This document shows positions 22,372-34,155 of a DNA stretch of 63,717 nucleotides, piece by piece. A program made the translations under genes and the position numbers. Source of the stretch: Zygnema cylindricum (lineage: Eukaryota; Streptophyta; Zygnematophyceae; Zygnematales; Zygnemataceae). Where the stretch lies: contig JBBHKE010000972.1 in NCBI GenBank assembly GCA_037447655.1, forward strand, positions 1 through 63,717, given 5' to 3'. Below the pieces are notes generated by a model. It was not told the origin of the DNA. It worked only from the letters and a program-made list of their open reading frames with translations, and did no database searches. Within the stretch, counting starts at the first letter, position 1; each line of letters begins with the position of its first letter.

Positions 22372-24620
22372 TTAGAATTCATCTCCTTCCTCTTCGTGAA
22401 GATCATAATCATCCTCCCAATCTACGGGCAAAAAAGCTCCGGCCGTATTAGGAACATTCGAATGTCGAAAAGATCTTCCGATATTTGAAATCGATTTAAT
22501 TGATTTTCTCGGTAATCTCGCCGAAAAAGATCTCGCGACGGTCGCACTCTCGTCTTCTTCTGTTTTCCAAACATTTGATTCGGAAAGGATATTCGGAGAA
22601 CTCAGATTTTTGGCGTTTTCTTCAGAGAATGACTCCGGAGGTTTCGTCGTTTGGGAAAAAGCAATAAATCGACTCACTTTCGACGATTTATTTGGACTTT
22701 GTGGATTTTTTTTGACGGTCAAGGAAGAAGATTGTTGAGAGTGTTCGGAATCGTGTCGTACCATTCGATTCCAAAGACTGATAAGTTTTTTCCGAGAAGG
22801 GAGAGAAGGGGAGGATTGCGAGGAAATCGAAATCGAACTTTTTGTTGGGTCGGAAATCGACTTCGAATCAGATAAATTTGACGTTGTATTTGAATTCGGA
22901 TTTGGGATAGGACTAGAAATATGTCTCGGAGACAGACTGGAGTTACGATTTGATCGATAATTCGTGGACGATTTCGGTTTCGGGATTAAATTTAAAGCGG
23001 GAGATACTGTTTCTCTCAAGATTTCCATTGAGAGTCTTCTCGGCGAATGGGAAGGAGAACCCGATACAGAATTCGGATTGGAACTGGAATTATTACTAGG
23101 CGACATTGTTACGAGAGGACTCGAAATAAAATAAGAAGAAGTAGAATTTGAATTTGAATACGGATCAAGAACAGTGTTCCCGTTTCCGTTCAAAATGGGA
23201 CCGGAATTTGGGACCGAATCAGACTCGGGTTGTAAAACTGAATCAGAAATCGAATTAAAATTCGAATTCGAATTCGAATTAGTTTCAAAATTAGCAACCG
23301 AAGTTTTTATAGGTTTTAAATTTGAAAGAGGAGGAAGTTTACTGAAACCCGACGATAGATTCGACGAATTTTTCGTACTATTTAGCGGATTCCGCTGTAA
23401 AACGGGAGAAACTCCAGGATTTGTCGCTTTTTCACTAGAAGTCGAATAATTTTCCCACCAAGAAATATCCCAAATTAATTGGGATTGGTGGGAAGGACAA
23501 GAAAGGGGTACAATTGACCCATCCGTCGTAAAATTTTTAAGATCTTGTTTCTCATTTCTCAAATTAAAGTGAGAGGAGGTAGAGAAAGAGGTAGAGGTAG
23601 AGGTAGGGAGAGAGGTAGAGGAAGAGGTAGGGGGAAAGGGAGACGCAGAGGGAAAGGGAGCGGGAAAGGGAGAGGGAGAGGGAGTGAGAGAGGAGGAGGA
23701 ATTCATTTGTAAAAGTTGACGAGAACTTTCTTTTCGGGCACTTGAATGTTTCCAGGAATCGTAAAAAAAAGAGATTTGAGATTTTGTGAGAGAAATTTGA
23801 AAAGGTTTACTGCTTATTTGGATATTTGTCTCTTTCTGGCCACCTGGAAAAAGGGGAAAAAAAGGGAAAAAAAAGGTTAAGAGGTTTGGGAAGAAAACTG
23901 CTCCTCCCTGCCCCCTCGCCGTGTCTCTCCTCTGTTCCCGTCCCTTCACTTTTCACGTTCACATTGCCCAGGCAGCCTTTTCCTCCCTTCCCCCCTCGCC
24001 CCCTCTCCCCCCTCTCCCTCCCCTGCCCTTCCCTCCAGAAGACCTCCCCCCCCCCCCCCCCCCAGTCCTTCCCCCCCCCCCATTAGCTCCCCCCCTCTCT
24101 CTTAGCCCCCCCCCCCCCCTTTCCCCCCCCCTCCCTTCCCCCCCCCTCCCCCCCAGCCAGGCGGGACGCACGGGGGAGAAGGGGGGGGAGGGAGGGGGGT
24201 GGGGGGGGGGTGGGGGGGGAGGGGGGGGGACTAGGGGGGACTAGAAGATGTGCATGTCCCTCTCTCTCCCCCCCCCCCCCCCAGCCCCCCCTTTACTTGT
24301 CCCTACATACATATGTGCCTATCCCTCAACAGCTTTCATCCTCCTCTTCTCGTACCTCTCCTCTCCTCTCCTTCCACCTCGCCCCCTCCCTCCCCTCTTC
24401 CTCTCTCCCTCCCGACCATACCATGCCAACAGCGAGGGGGGGGGGGTAAGGAAAGAGAAGGGGGTGAGGGGAGGAAAGGCGAGGGAGAGGGAGAGGGGAG
24501 AGAGAGAAAAGGACAAAACAAATCCGAAAGCGGAAAACAACATGGTAATCAAACAGTAGAGAGAGAGAGAGAGAGAGAGAAAGATGGGTAAAGAGAGAGG
24601 CGAGGGAGAGAAGAGAGAGA

Positions 24621-24714
<94 letters not shown>

Positions 24715-25817
24715 TACCTCTTTTTTCTCCCTTTATCCAGTCCCTCACAAGGTCCCACAGTCCCGGGAGGTACAAATTGACGTCCTTTTGCTCCTTCAGG
24801 GAGGGAGAGAGAGGGGTCGTCCGAAGCGATTGCCACCACCTTCCAAACCGCTCCCTCTCCCTCTACCCCCCCCTTTCTCCTTCTCCCTCTCCTCCACTTT
24901 AAAAGCTCCCAAAATCTTCACTAAATAAACCTCCCCTACTCTCCTCAACTTCGCAGTTCCGATATCAATCACCTCTACCATCGACTCTCCCTCCCTCTCC
25001 CTCTCTCCCTCCCTCTCCCTCTCCCTCTCCTTCTCCTTCTCGTCTCCCCCACTCCCTCTCCCCCACCCCCCACCTATTTTACAAGTCTGTGGGAGGAACC
25101 CAACATTCCACGGCACATTATCCGAATAATGCACTACCCTCTCTCTCCCTCCTTCCCCCTTCCCTCCCTCTCCCCCTCCCTCTCCCCCTCCCTTCACCCC
25201 CCCTCAACGGATTCCCCGCCTCCCTCTCCCCCCACCTCGTGTCTTATCCACGTGCCAGCTGGCGTCTTACACACGAATGAGACAAAACCCCCTGGTCCGT
25301 ACAGAGGGATGTCGTGCCAGGGTGACACGTGGCAGTTTTTGTCCGCATTGAAAAAGACAAGGCGGAAGGAGAGGGAGCCGGGGGGGGCCGCCGAGTTGGA
25401 GGGTGCGGAGGGGGGGGAGGGAGGGGAAGTCGGAGGTGAGGGAGCGGCGGATGGGGGAGAGAGAGGAGGGGGGGAGAGAGGAGGGGGGAGAGAGAGGAGG
25501 GGGAGGGAGAGAGAGGGAGAGGGAGTGGGAGAAGTGGGGAGGGGTGGTGGGAGGAAGGGTGGGAGGGTAGGGAGGGGTGGGAGGGGGAGGGGTGAAAGGA
25601 GGGGTGGGAGGGAGATTGGGAGGGGGAAGGAGAGGGGGAGGGTGAGGAGGAAGGTGAGGGAGGAGAGGGGGGGGTGGGAGGGGGATGGACGGGAGTGGGC
25701 TGGGGAGGGGTGGGAGGGAGGGAAGGAGTGGGAAGGGGAGGAGAGATGGGAGGAATGATGGGAGGAATGGTGGGAGGAGGAGAGATTGGGGGGAGGGAGG
25801 AGGGAGGGAGAGGCCAT
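22372..25817 (-). CDS. divergent family I inorganic pyrophosphatase-like protein with long Ser/Asn-rich tail
   Basis: Proposed minus-strand exons are 25817-25236, 25219-25198, 25133-25074, 24974-24898, 24860-24718 and 23843-22372. Exon 1 gives a Pro/Ser-rich leader of about 146 residues, then VSPWHDIPLY as in eukaryotic soluble pyrophosphatases. Later pieces read NVPWNVGFLPQT, EVIDIGTAKLRRVGEVYLVK, VWKVVAIASDDP, LPGLWDLVRDW and DSWKHSSARK, in family order. Most phases agree, but exon 5 needs a one-base frameshift between about 24820 and 24795, and the intron 24897-24861 is only 37 bp. The metal-binding D-x-D-P-x-D motif is missing, the conserved Glu of the V-E-I-P segment is Lys, and the Tyr of N-Y-G is Val. 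About 455 residues of Ser/Asn/Pro-rich sequence with an acidic end (WEDDYDLHEEEGDEF) follow. It is either a catalytically dead derivative or a decaying gene. Confidence 0.6.
23950..24240. repeat. poly-C then poly-G tracts in a pyrophosphatase-like gene intron
   Basis: Long C runs on the plus strand (about 24047-24160) are followed by long G runs (about 24180-24240). Both lie in the large intron 24717-23844 of the minus-strand gene. The runs are long enough to form G-quadruplexes and to cause sequencing indels. Confidence 0.85.
24559..24711. repeat. GA microsatellite
   Basis: An almost pure (GA)n tract with short interruptions, directly beside the splice donor at 24717. Ser/Leu and Arg/Glu frames across it come from the repeat. 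Confidence 0.9.
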
Positions 25818-27200
25818 GACTGGGGGGGAGGGAGAGAGGAGAGAGAGAGGCTTTTTCAGAAATTTCTTTAACTGAAGATATGTGATCTTTGAATTCAACC
25901 AAATATTGGAAGTTAAGAGAAATTTAAAAAAAAAACTAAAAAAAAATAATAATAATAATAATAATAAATAGGTTTTTTTAAATCTAGAAAAAATAAAATA
26001 GGGGGATATTAGAAATATATTTAAATCTACATATATTAAGATAACATTTTGTAATAAAATTTGAATGGGGGATTAAAAAAATAAGGGGGAAAAAAGAAGA
26101 TTGGAAGAATCTGAGAAATTCCCACTAACAAAGATTTTTCAGAAAAAGACAAAATTACTTTTTTTCTCCTCGGAATTAGATATCATTAAAAAACCAAAAT
26201 CCGAAAAGAAAAAAAATAAAATTAAAAACTAAAAAAAAAAAACCCCGAAAATTAAAAGCTCTTTATTTAAACTTCATCCCAAATAAAAAAACATCCTCTC
26301 AAAAAAACTAAAAAAAAAATAAAAAAAAATTGACACTTTTCAGTGCCACTTTTCGTTTTTTTTTTTTTTTTTTTTTTTTTTTGCTTTTTTTTTTTTTTTT
26401 TTTTTCAAGTTTTCTTTTTTGGATTTGAAGATTGCTTCAATTTCTCTTCGTTGTTTATTTTTCCTTTTCTCTTTCTACTTTTTTTTTTTGTTTGTCTCTT
26501 GTTCAAAATGCCAGGTGTCGCTTCGTCCTAGCGCAAGGGAAGGCAGATACGACAAAAAAAATACGTCATCTACTGTTTGGAGGGATTCCAGAGGAGGGAT
26601 GAAAACTGAGAGAATCGAGATTTCGGACAAAACGACAAAAAAGGTGAGAGCCAAGAGGAAATTCAAATTCTTCGAATTGCAATTCCGTACATGTATTCCG
26701 TACAAATAGGTTGTACAGTGTACGGATGAGGAGTGGAAACAAAAAAGAAAGTGTACGGAAATACTCCTTTATGCCAAGAGAGGTCGACCAAGACGGTCTG
26801 TCCGTACTTCTGTACCTTTTTGGTCGTCTAGTGTTGTACGGTATAGTTTTGGAGTTTTGTTTTTTTCCTACATAAAAAACGGATGATGACGTCATCAAGA
26901 AATAATGTGGAATTTTTTTGCACCGGAAAAAGCTTTTACGGGCAGGATGAAAATATCTAGAAAATAGTTGTTCGTTTTTGTACCTTCAAATTTTAAAACG
27001 TTCAAAACGTTCTGGGAAGAGGCTGGAATGTACGGACGAAGAGGGGAGAAGGCCATCTCACACGTGCGATGTTTTATAGAAGAGTACTTTTTAAGAGTTC
27101 GACAAGACAAAACTGTACGGATTGAGACACCGTACGATTCTGGTCGTTTTCTCTGGAATTCCTCTTTTTTTTTTTGAAAAATGCCTGCTTGACTGTCCAT
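25818..27200. other. upstream flank of the pyrophosphatase-like gene
   Basis: AT-rich with an AAT microsatellite at about 25946-25968 and long T runs at about 26358-26405. It is the likely promoter side of the minus-strand gene. From about 26680 the sequence becomes GTAC-rich repeat DNA. No gene was recognised. Confidence 0.45.
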
Positions 27201-29450
27201 AATTTAGGGTTTATTGTCATTATTAATATATATTTTTAAGCTGGGAGGTTTGACCACCAATGAGAAGATTTATTTTTGACACGTGGCAACCAAATTAATA
27301 CCAAATTATTCGGACCACGTGGACCCGCCAAAAAGACAAATGTTCTGAAACATCCGGCTTCGAATTCAAAAAATGATCGGGAAAGGAATCTGATTCGCTG
27401 TCGCGGAATCCTGCGACGGTCGTACTTTTTTTAGCCTTACCGTACACGTGTTTTTTGGGAGCTTGCGTTTTTACGTTGTTTTATTCGAAACTGTTTTCTT
27501 CGCAAACGACAATAGAAGTTAGGCCTGGTGGACGGTGGGCACCCTTTTAAAATTTTTGAGCAAATCAGAGCGTGACGTGACGAAGTGTACTTCGGAAGCT
27601 ATCCGTACAGGACAAACTTTTGAAGCTTGGATACGGCTTTTTTGAGAAGACTCAGTCTGGGCTTTAGGTGTACACGTGTTCGACTCTGCGTCTCCCAGTC
27701 AGAAATTTGTCCATGTATTCCGTACAACACGCTTCTCGACCAGTCTTCTCGTATTTTTTATGATTTTATTCGTACGAAATGTACAAAATTCTTTTGGCAT
27801 CTTTGTTAAAGGTGTCATTCCGAAGAGTGTATGAAGCTAACATCTCCGATCCGTACGTTCAGAAGACGTGGAACATCTTGTCATGACGTCACAATCGTGA
27901 CAGACGAAATTTTTGACCGAAATTTTGTCTGTAGCGGGTCAGTCCATAATTCCATGCCGCAAATTCCGTAATAGCGGAACTATCGCAGGTCTAGAGACAG
28001 TTGCTATTTGTACGGATTCTGTCTGTTGTCTGCAATCTGCAACCACAAAACGACGAAAACAGAAACGGACTCTACACCGCGAATCGCTATTAGCGTACAT
28101 GACGCTAATTGGGGTACCCCTTTTTTTGGGGCAAATTCTCTAATAGAATAAAGTACGCTAAATGTTTTTGCACGTTATTTGAGGTACCCCGCTCAATACG
28201 GTTCATAACTGTAATTTAGTGTCCCTTTAAATAGTGTGGTGTACGGACTGCCATATCTGTACTATTCCGTACCTTTTTAAACTTAAAAGTACATAAAATA
28301 TAAATATATATAATTGCGTAAATATTTTCCGGCATACGCAGATGTAAAAAAAAACGCGGCTGCGTACGACTTGAACAATTTTGGTACATCTACATGTTTC
28401 AGTGTGGACATATTATGTGCCGAAAATTTTTACAAAGCAGTTTACAAATTAAGTACATGATAAATTAGTATCATGGTGTACCCGAAAAAACACAATTTAC
28501 CGTAAAGTACGCTAATTGTTTCATTACGCTATCTATTTCATTACGCTAATAGCGATTCACGGTGTACTGGAGCGATACGGTAGACGTCTTTTCACTCCAA
28601 ATCCGTACCACTTCCAGTCTGTGTTTTTCCTGTGCGTTCGAACCTATGCCGTTATCGACAACCATAATATTCGTATATGGGTCACAGACTTACTATTTAT
28701 AGTGAACCTCCATCGGCGAAAAAGTGTTGGTGTTCACTGGAAGCCGTACGTTTTCGTATCGTTTCGTACAGTTTTCTATATTTTTTTGTTAGAAACATTT
28801 GTCAAAAAAAAGAAAAAAAGTCTATCAAGATTCTCTAATGTAGCGTCAAACCCTAATCATTGACGCTTGTACGAGTATTAAGTTTCGTCAGTCCGTACAT
28901 ATCGTACATTCAGAATCTCCGTACCCTTGAAAAATCTTTGACTGTTTTACGCTTTTGACCACAATCTAGCCACCACCAATCAGAAAAGGAGCGCGAAGAT
29001 GGAAGGTACGGTAGTTTACTGTTAATACCCAATGGAATACGGGTTAATATATTACTGCCACTTGACCGTACGGTTACCGGCAACACCTGATGAAATAACG
29101 GCCATGGTATTTTACAATGGCTACCTCACAGCTTACGTGGCATGTTCTAAACCATCACGTCATTATGTTGCAGTAACATTAATGCTGTGGAATTGAACGG
29201 CCAACCGTACTTTTGTACTTTGAGTTTCGTCACAGTCGTTCCTGTACGGTCGTACCTTTGCGTTTTCACATTGTTCGCACCTGCTAGTGACACGTTTATA
29301 CTAACAAAATCCCAAAGCCTGGATATTTTGTCGTTTCCACAACTGTTATCTAAGATTCGTACAGACTGTACCAGATTCAGCCGATAAAAAACAAACTCAA
29401 CACGCCAAGACAAGAAAGACCTCGAAGGCGCTACAGATCCGGGATTCCCG
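27201..29450. repeat. dispersed repeat D, copy 1 (carries a B element)
   Basis: Homologous to 32613-34531 from the shared start AATTTAGGGTTTATTGTCAT onward. Both contain GAATCTGATTCGCTGTC, CTTCGGAAGCTATCCGTAC and GTTCACTGGAAGCCGTACG. The two copies differ by family B insertions: this one carries 28075-28564, the other carries 33239-33412 and 33941-34155. The right end is not defined. Confidence 0.7.
28075..28564. mobile_element. fold-back MITE, family B, copy 6
   Basis: TA-flanked, ends CACCGCGAATCGCTATTAGCG and CGATTCACGGTG, 490 bp. It is inserted at CTA|CTGG. The sister repeat near 33676 has the uninterrupted CTACTGG. Confidence 0.88.
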
Positions 29451-30664
29451 GAATAATCGTAAATATTTGATATGACCCGCTAACCGGCAAATGCTCAAGG
29501 GTGAAGACGCTTCCGAACGGCCGTCAACTTTGGTCGTCCACGGCTCCATACAGCTTTTACGATGTGGACAAAAACGCGGCCCCGAGGGAACCCGAGTGGA
29601 GACTTTTGGCCCTAATAACGCTAAACTGAGACAGGGTTGGGCAGTTTTTAACTTTTTACAGCGGAAAAGACGCGACCGACATTAGAAAAGACAAAAGAAA
29701 AGACGCTGTTGGATTCGCGGTGAAATTTTAGGGTTTGGAATAACAAACGACAAACTTCTCAGCGGAAATCTCCGTCAAAAAAAGTGGCGTACAATTCTTT
29801 AGTGATATTCGTACTTTATCGTACCATTTCATACTTTTTTTCTCTGTTTTTCACTTTTTTGAGAAACATTTGTACCAGGAATCGAATAAGATTCTCAAGG
29901 ATCCAGGAGTAATCCTGGACCGTTCGAGTTTTTCGTTTCAGCGTCCGAAAAAACAGAATGAAACAGTACGAAATGTAATTCGTATTTTATTATTTTGTTT
30001 TTCATATACATTTTTGCAATCTCTCCATCCAGCCAATACCTGACCGCCCTTTCCCACAGTCCTCCAGAAGGACGTAGCCAGCTACAAGCCATGTACGATG
30101 TCTACACGTGGCTAAACGATTTAGGTGCCACGGAATACAGCTACTGACCCATTCACACTTGCCAGGGGCCATGTGACGTCAGACAGGGTGGACTCAAAAT
30201 CTGGAAGAATCACAATCCGTGGCATTATAGGAAACTTCGTACTCTCCCACGCTTTTGCATCCGTACAAATGTTTGTACATAAAACCGTAATTTTGGCCTG
30301 ATTAGAAGAGCGAATCCAGCATCAGAATCCACCGAAGATTTCGCAATCTATACGATCAGATGACGTGGCCTCGTTTCCAACAGAGCACGTCTGCAAAAAA
30401 AGAAAGTTCCTCAAGAAATTGCTGCCAGATCTGTACGGAATATGCATACTGGCACGTGCCGCATGGAGGTTCATCCTTCAATTACAATCCTTTGGGACTA
30501 GAAGTACGCTTTCGCACGTGTAAAACACGTTTGTTTTATCGAAACGTTGAAGTTTAGTCGATATGACACGTGTAAGAAACTCAATCGACAATCGCCACTG
30601 GTTGAGAAAAAACTTGGGAGAAAAAAATTCCCTTAAATTTGGAATTATTCTGCTCACGTTAAAG
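29451..30664. other. gene-free repeat DNA
   Basis: GTAC-rich, with a piece of the CGAAAAGT/GATTCTC dispersed repeat near 29800-29930. Short frames only. Confidence 0.4.
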
Positions 30665-31019
30665 CATAGTTCAAAAGTAGGTGACCGTACGCCCATACAA
30701 TATGCCTATTGTATGCAAAACATACAATATGGCCTTAAGACCCATATTGTATTGGCAAATAAAACAGTAACAAGGTTGAGTTGCACATGGATCGATAGAG
30801 AATTAAACGTCATGTCTAAATTTGAAAAAAAAATCGGACAAAAAAATCTTTTTCTGTGAGTTTTGAGCGAATTTTTATTTAAACCGTCAAATTTAGACGA
30901 TCTGACGGTCTCTGATGAAAGCAACGATCTAAGATGATCACATGAAAAGCCCATAACACAACTTACGCTAAAGGCGGCCTACAAAAGGCCTACCAAAAAA
31001 CGCCTACTTTTGAACTATG
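30665..31019. mobile_element. hAT-like MITE, family A, copy 2
   Basis: The ends are CATAGTTCAAAAGTAGG and CTACTTTTGAACTATG. The flanks CGTTAAAG and ATTAAAAG (31020-31027) look like a diverged 8-bp duplication. The subterminal ATACAATATG/CATATTGTAT pair is present. Confidence 0.8.
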
Positions 31020-31027
31020 ATTAAAAG

Positions 31028-31509
31028 CATAGTTGTTCAAATCGCGCGATTTTTTCCTTTTTTACGATTAAAACGTATAATTCGTGACTTTTGAATAAAT
31101 CGGAAAAAAACGCGATGTACTTTCTGTCCGGTAAACTGAACGGATAATTTACAGAAACTGTACGGTATTCACAGTAATTGTACGGTTTTGTACCAAAAAA
31201 GTACGAAATTTGACTAAAAGATACGTTGCACTTCGTAGTACTTTCTGTCCGGTAAACTGAACAGAAATTTAACGGGAAAAGTACGGAATTGTAACAAAAT
31301 TGTACGGAATATGACGAAAGGAGACGGGAACTGTACGGACAATGTACAAACTGCGTTATATGTTAAACTCAATTTCTTTTACATGTACGGAATTGTACGG
31401 AAGAAAATTCATTAACGATTTTAACGATTTTTTCAAAAGGTTCAATGCGTTTGTTACGTATAATTCGTCGCGATTAAATCGTTCGCACGAAACGCCGTGA
31501 ACAACTATG
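31028..31509. mobile_element. hAT-like MITE, family C, copy 1
   Basis: The ends are CATAGTTGTTC and GAACAACTATG. A perfect 8-bp duplication ATTAAAAG lies at 31020-31027 and 31510-31517. The interior is packed with GTACGG and TGTACG motifs. It keeps an uninterrupted CGTAGTACTTTCTGTCC that is split by a B element in the copy at 53833-54804. Confidence 0.88.
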
Positions 31510-32612
31510 ATTAAAAGTCTACGAAACATTTTATAATTTTTTTTTTTAAAGTTTTTGTCGCGTGAGAAATGACAAGGAAGCCGGGAAAGTTAAATTTGGA
31601 GCCCCCCTTGATGAATTACTTAACACTTTATAAAATGAAAGGCATTGAAGGATATTATATAATATATAAATTGATAATACAATATAGATATTTAGAGAGA
31701 CAATTGTGGTACAAATATGGACAGCACTCACAACTCTAAAGGGGGAGTGGCGAAATCGACTATTTATAATTAATTAATTATAGTGATGATAATACTCATT
31801 ATCTCAATCGAATGAGATAAGCATCTTCAGTTTAAACTTTAAACAAAATGAGGAATAAAAACGTAGTTTAACCAATCGATTAACAAGTTTCTTTCATTAA
31901 ATAAGGTAACGAAAAAGCAGAGTGACAACACGTATTACGGCGTCATCCACCGGAGTCTGCCGCGAGTACAAAAAATAATGACACGAGCCGGAAGGGGAGT
32001 CAAGCGCGCTGATTCGTCCACGCCGCCATTCGTTTGCCGCCAATCCACGACCACGAAAAGTTTGTCTTATCTTACCGCTTTGTCTTTTGTAGGTCCGTAC
32101 TAGGTTCCGCGTACGAGCACCCGACAACATTTCACCTGTTCGGTGTTCGTACCCACAGTTTGGGTGAGGTCCTCAGTACAGTACAGTACCTCTTGTCCTG
32201 ATTCGTACCGTACATGCTTTGGTTGTACTTTAATGCCTGGCGGCGAGTCGGACTGAGCGGCCGACAGCCATGTCTTTCTACTCACCGGAAGTCCGTCCAC
32301 TCTAATTACTGACTCACCCCTCCCTCTCTTTGAGTCGCTCCAATTATTTAACGGCCGTCTGGAAGTCTCTTTTCGGAACACCTTTACCGTCCGCTTCCAA
32401 ATCTAGAATCCTTGTAGTTTTAAAGTATTTTTGTAAGTATAGCAGTATTGGGTTTTAGGCTTTCTCCTATAAGTTCACACTTCTTGCCATTATCGCCAAT
32501 CTTTAGTTTTCTTTGTTTTAGTTTTTAAACTAGGAAAATAAACCTTATAGAAATCTCAAATCTGTCGTCTTTTCCTTCACTCTCGTAAACATGCTTTCCT
32601 ATCATGGGTGGG
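31510..32612. other. gene-free stretch
   Basis: No gene was recognised. Two overlapping minus-strand frames at 31897-32381 are not identifiable. This part is less GTAC-rich than its neighbours. Confidence 0.35.
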
Positions 32613-33238
32613 AATTTAGGGTTTATTGTCATTATTAATTTTTATTTTTTAGCTAGGAAGTTTTACCACCAATGGAAAAGCTTCATTTTTACACGTGGCA
32701 ACCAAATTATCCTGACCACGTGGACCCAGGAAAAAGACAAATGTTCTGAAGCATCCTGCTTCGAATTCAAAAAATGATCAGGAAAGGAATCTGATTCGCT
32801 GTCACAGAATCCTGCGACGGTCGTACTCTTTTATGACTTTACCGTACACGTGGTTTTTGGAAGCATGCGTCTTTGCATTGTTTTTTCCTGGATTGATTCT
32901 CCCTAAACGACAAGAGAAGCTAGGTCTAGTGGGCGGTGGGCACCCTCTTAAAAGTTTTCAGCAAATCAGAGCGCGTCGTGACGAAGTGTACTTCGGAAGC
33001 TATCCGTACAAGACAAACTTTCTAAGCTTGGGTACGGCTTATTTGAGAAGATTCATTCTGGGCTTTAGGTGTACACGTGTTTGACTCTGCATCTTGTAGT
33101 CAGAAATTTGTCAGTTCATTTCGTACAACACGCTTCTCGAACTGTCGCCGCGTGTTTTTATGAGTGTATTCGTACGAAATGTACAAAATACTTTTGACAA
33201 ATAGTTAAAGGTGTCATTCTGAAGAGAATAAAAAGCTA

Positions 33239-33412
33239 CACCGTGAATCGTTATTAGCCTTATGTACTTATCGGCACCCCAAAATTTTGACATTGATACC
33301 TTAAATAGAATAAATTACACTATTTAAGGACGTGGACAATAATCAGCCACGTCTCCTGGCGCTAAATTCGAATGAATGACGCTAATTTATAGGCTAATAA
33401 CGATTCAAGGTG
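33239..33412. mobile_element. fold-back MITE, family B, copy 7
   Basis: 174 bp, TA-flanked, ends CACCGTGAATCGTTATTAG and CGATTCAAGGTG. The empty site in the sister repeat reads AAGCTAACATCTCC near 27836-27849. Here the same sequence is split as AGCTA|element|TAGCATCTCC. Confidence 0.88.
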
Positions 33413-33940
33413 TAGCATCTCCTATCCGCACGTTCAGAAGACGTGGAACATCCCGTTATGACGTCATCGTCATGACAGACGAAATAGGGACGACCGAAAT
33501 TTTGTCGGTAGCGAGGCAGTACGGAACTCCGGCCGTCAAGAACTATAGTCCATAATTCAATGCCGCTAAATAGCGGAACTTATCGCAGGTCTAGAGACAG
33601 TTGCTAATTGTACGGATTCTGTCTGTTGTCTGCAATCTGCAACAGCAAAACGACGAAACCCTAAAACGGTTTCTACTGGCGCGATACGGTAGACGCCTTT
33701 CACGCCAAAACCGTACCATTTCCAAAAGTCAGTATAATCCTGTACGTTCGAACCTAGGTCGTATCGACAAGCGTTATATTCGTATACGGGTCACAGACTC
33801 GCTATTTAGAGTGAGCCTCATCGGGGAAAACGTGTCGCTGTTCACTGGAAGCCGTACGTTTCCGTACCATTTCGTACTATTTTCTGTTTTGTTTTGTGAG
33901 AAACATGTGTCAAAAAAAAAAAGTCTATCAAGATTCACTA

Positions 33941-34155
33941 CACCGTGTATCGCTATTAGTGCTGACAATTTTTCGCCACTTAAAGCATTTTTTATCAGTA
34001 CACACTTTTCCGATTTTCAATTTCAGACAGCCAATTGGAAGCTGAGAATGTTACTTCTCAATCGCAGCCGTCAGATCCACAATCTGACATGGTTGTACGG
34101 AGAAAGGATGTTTTACGCGACAAAAAAACATTAACACTAATAGCGATTCACGGTG
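33941..34155. mobile_element. fold-back MITE, family B, copy 8
   Basis: 215 bp, TA-flanked, ends CACCGTGTATCGCTATTAG and CGATTCACGGTG. The sister repeat at about 28833-28842 has CTAATGTAGCG instead of a simple TA. Confidence 0.85.

Noticed and set aside
22101-22412. Minus-strand frame with Ile-Tyr-Ile-His repeats
   Set aside because: It is the AT/GT microsatellite at 22311-22371 read as protein.
24326-24775. Minus-strand 149-residue frame rich in Ser-Leu
   Set aside because: Most of it is the (GA)n microsatellite. Only its first 25 or so residues (up to WIKGEKR) are a real exon of the pyrophosphatase-like gene.
25129-25758. Plus-strand 209-residue Glu/Gly/Arg-rich frame
   Set aside because: It is the complement of the Pro/Ser-rich exon 1 of the minus-strand gene and lacks any domain.
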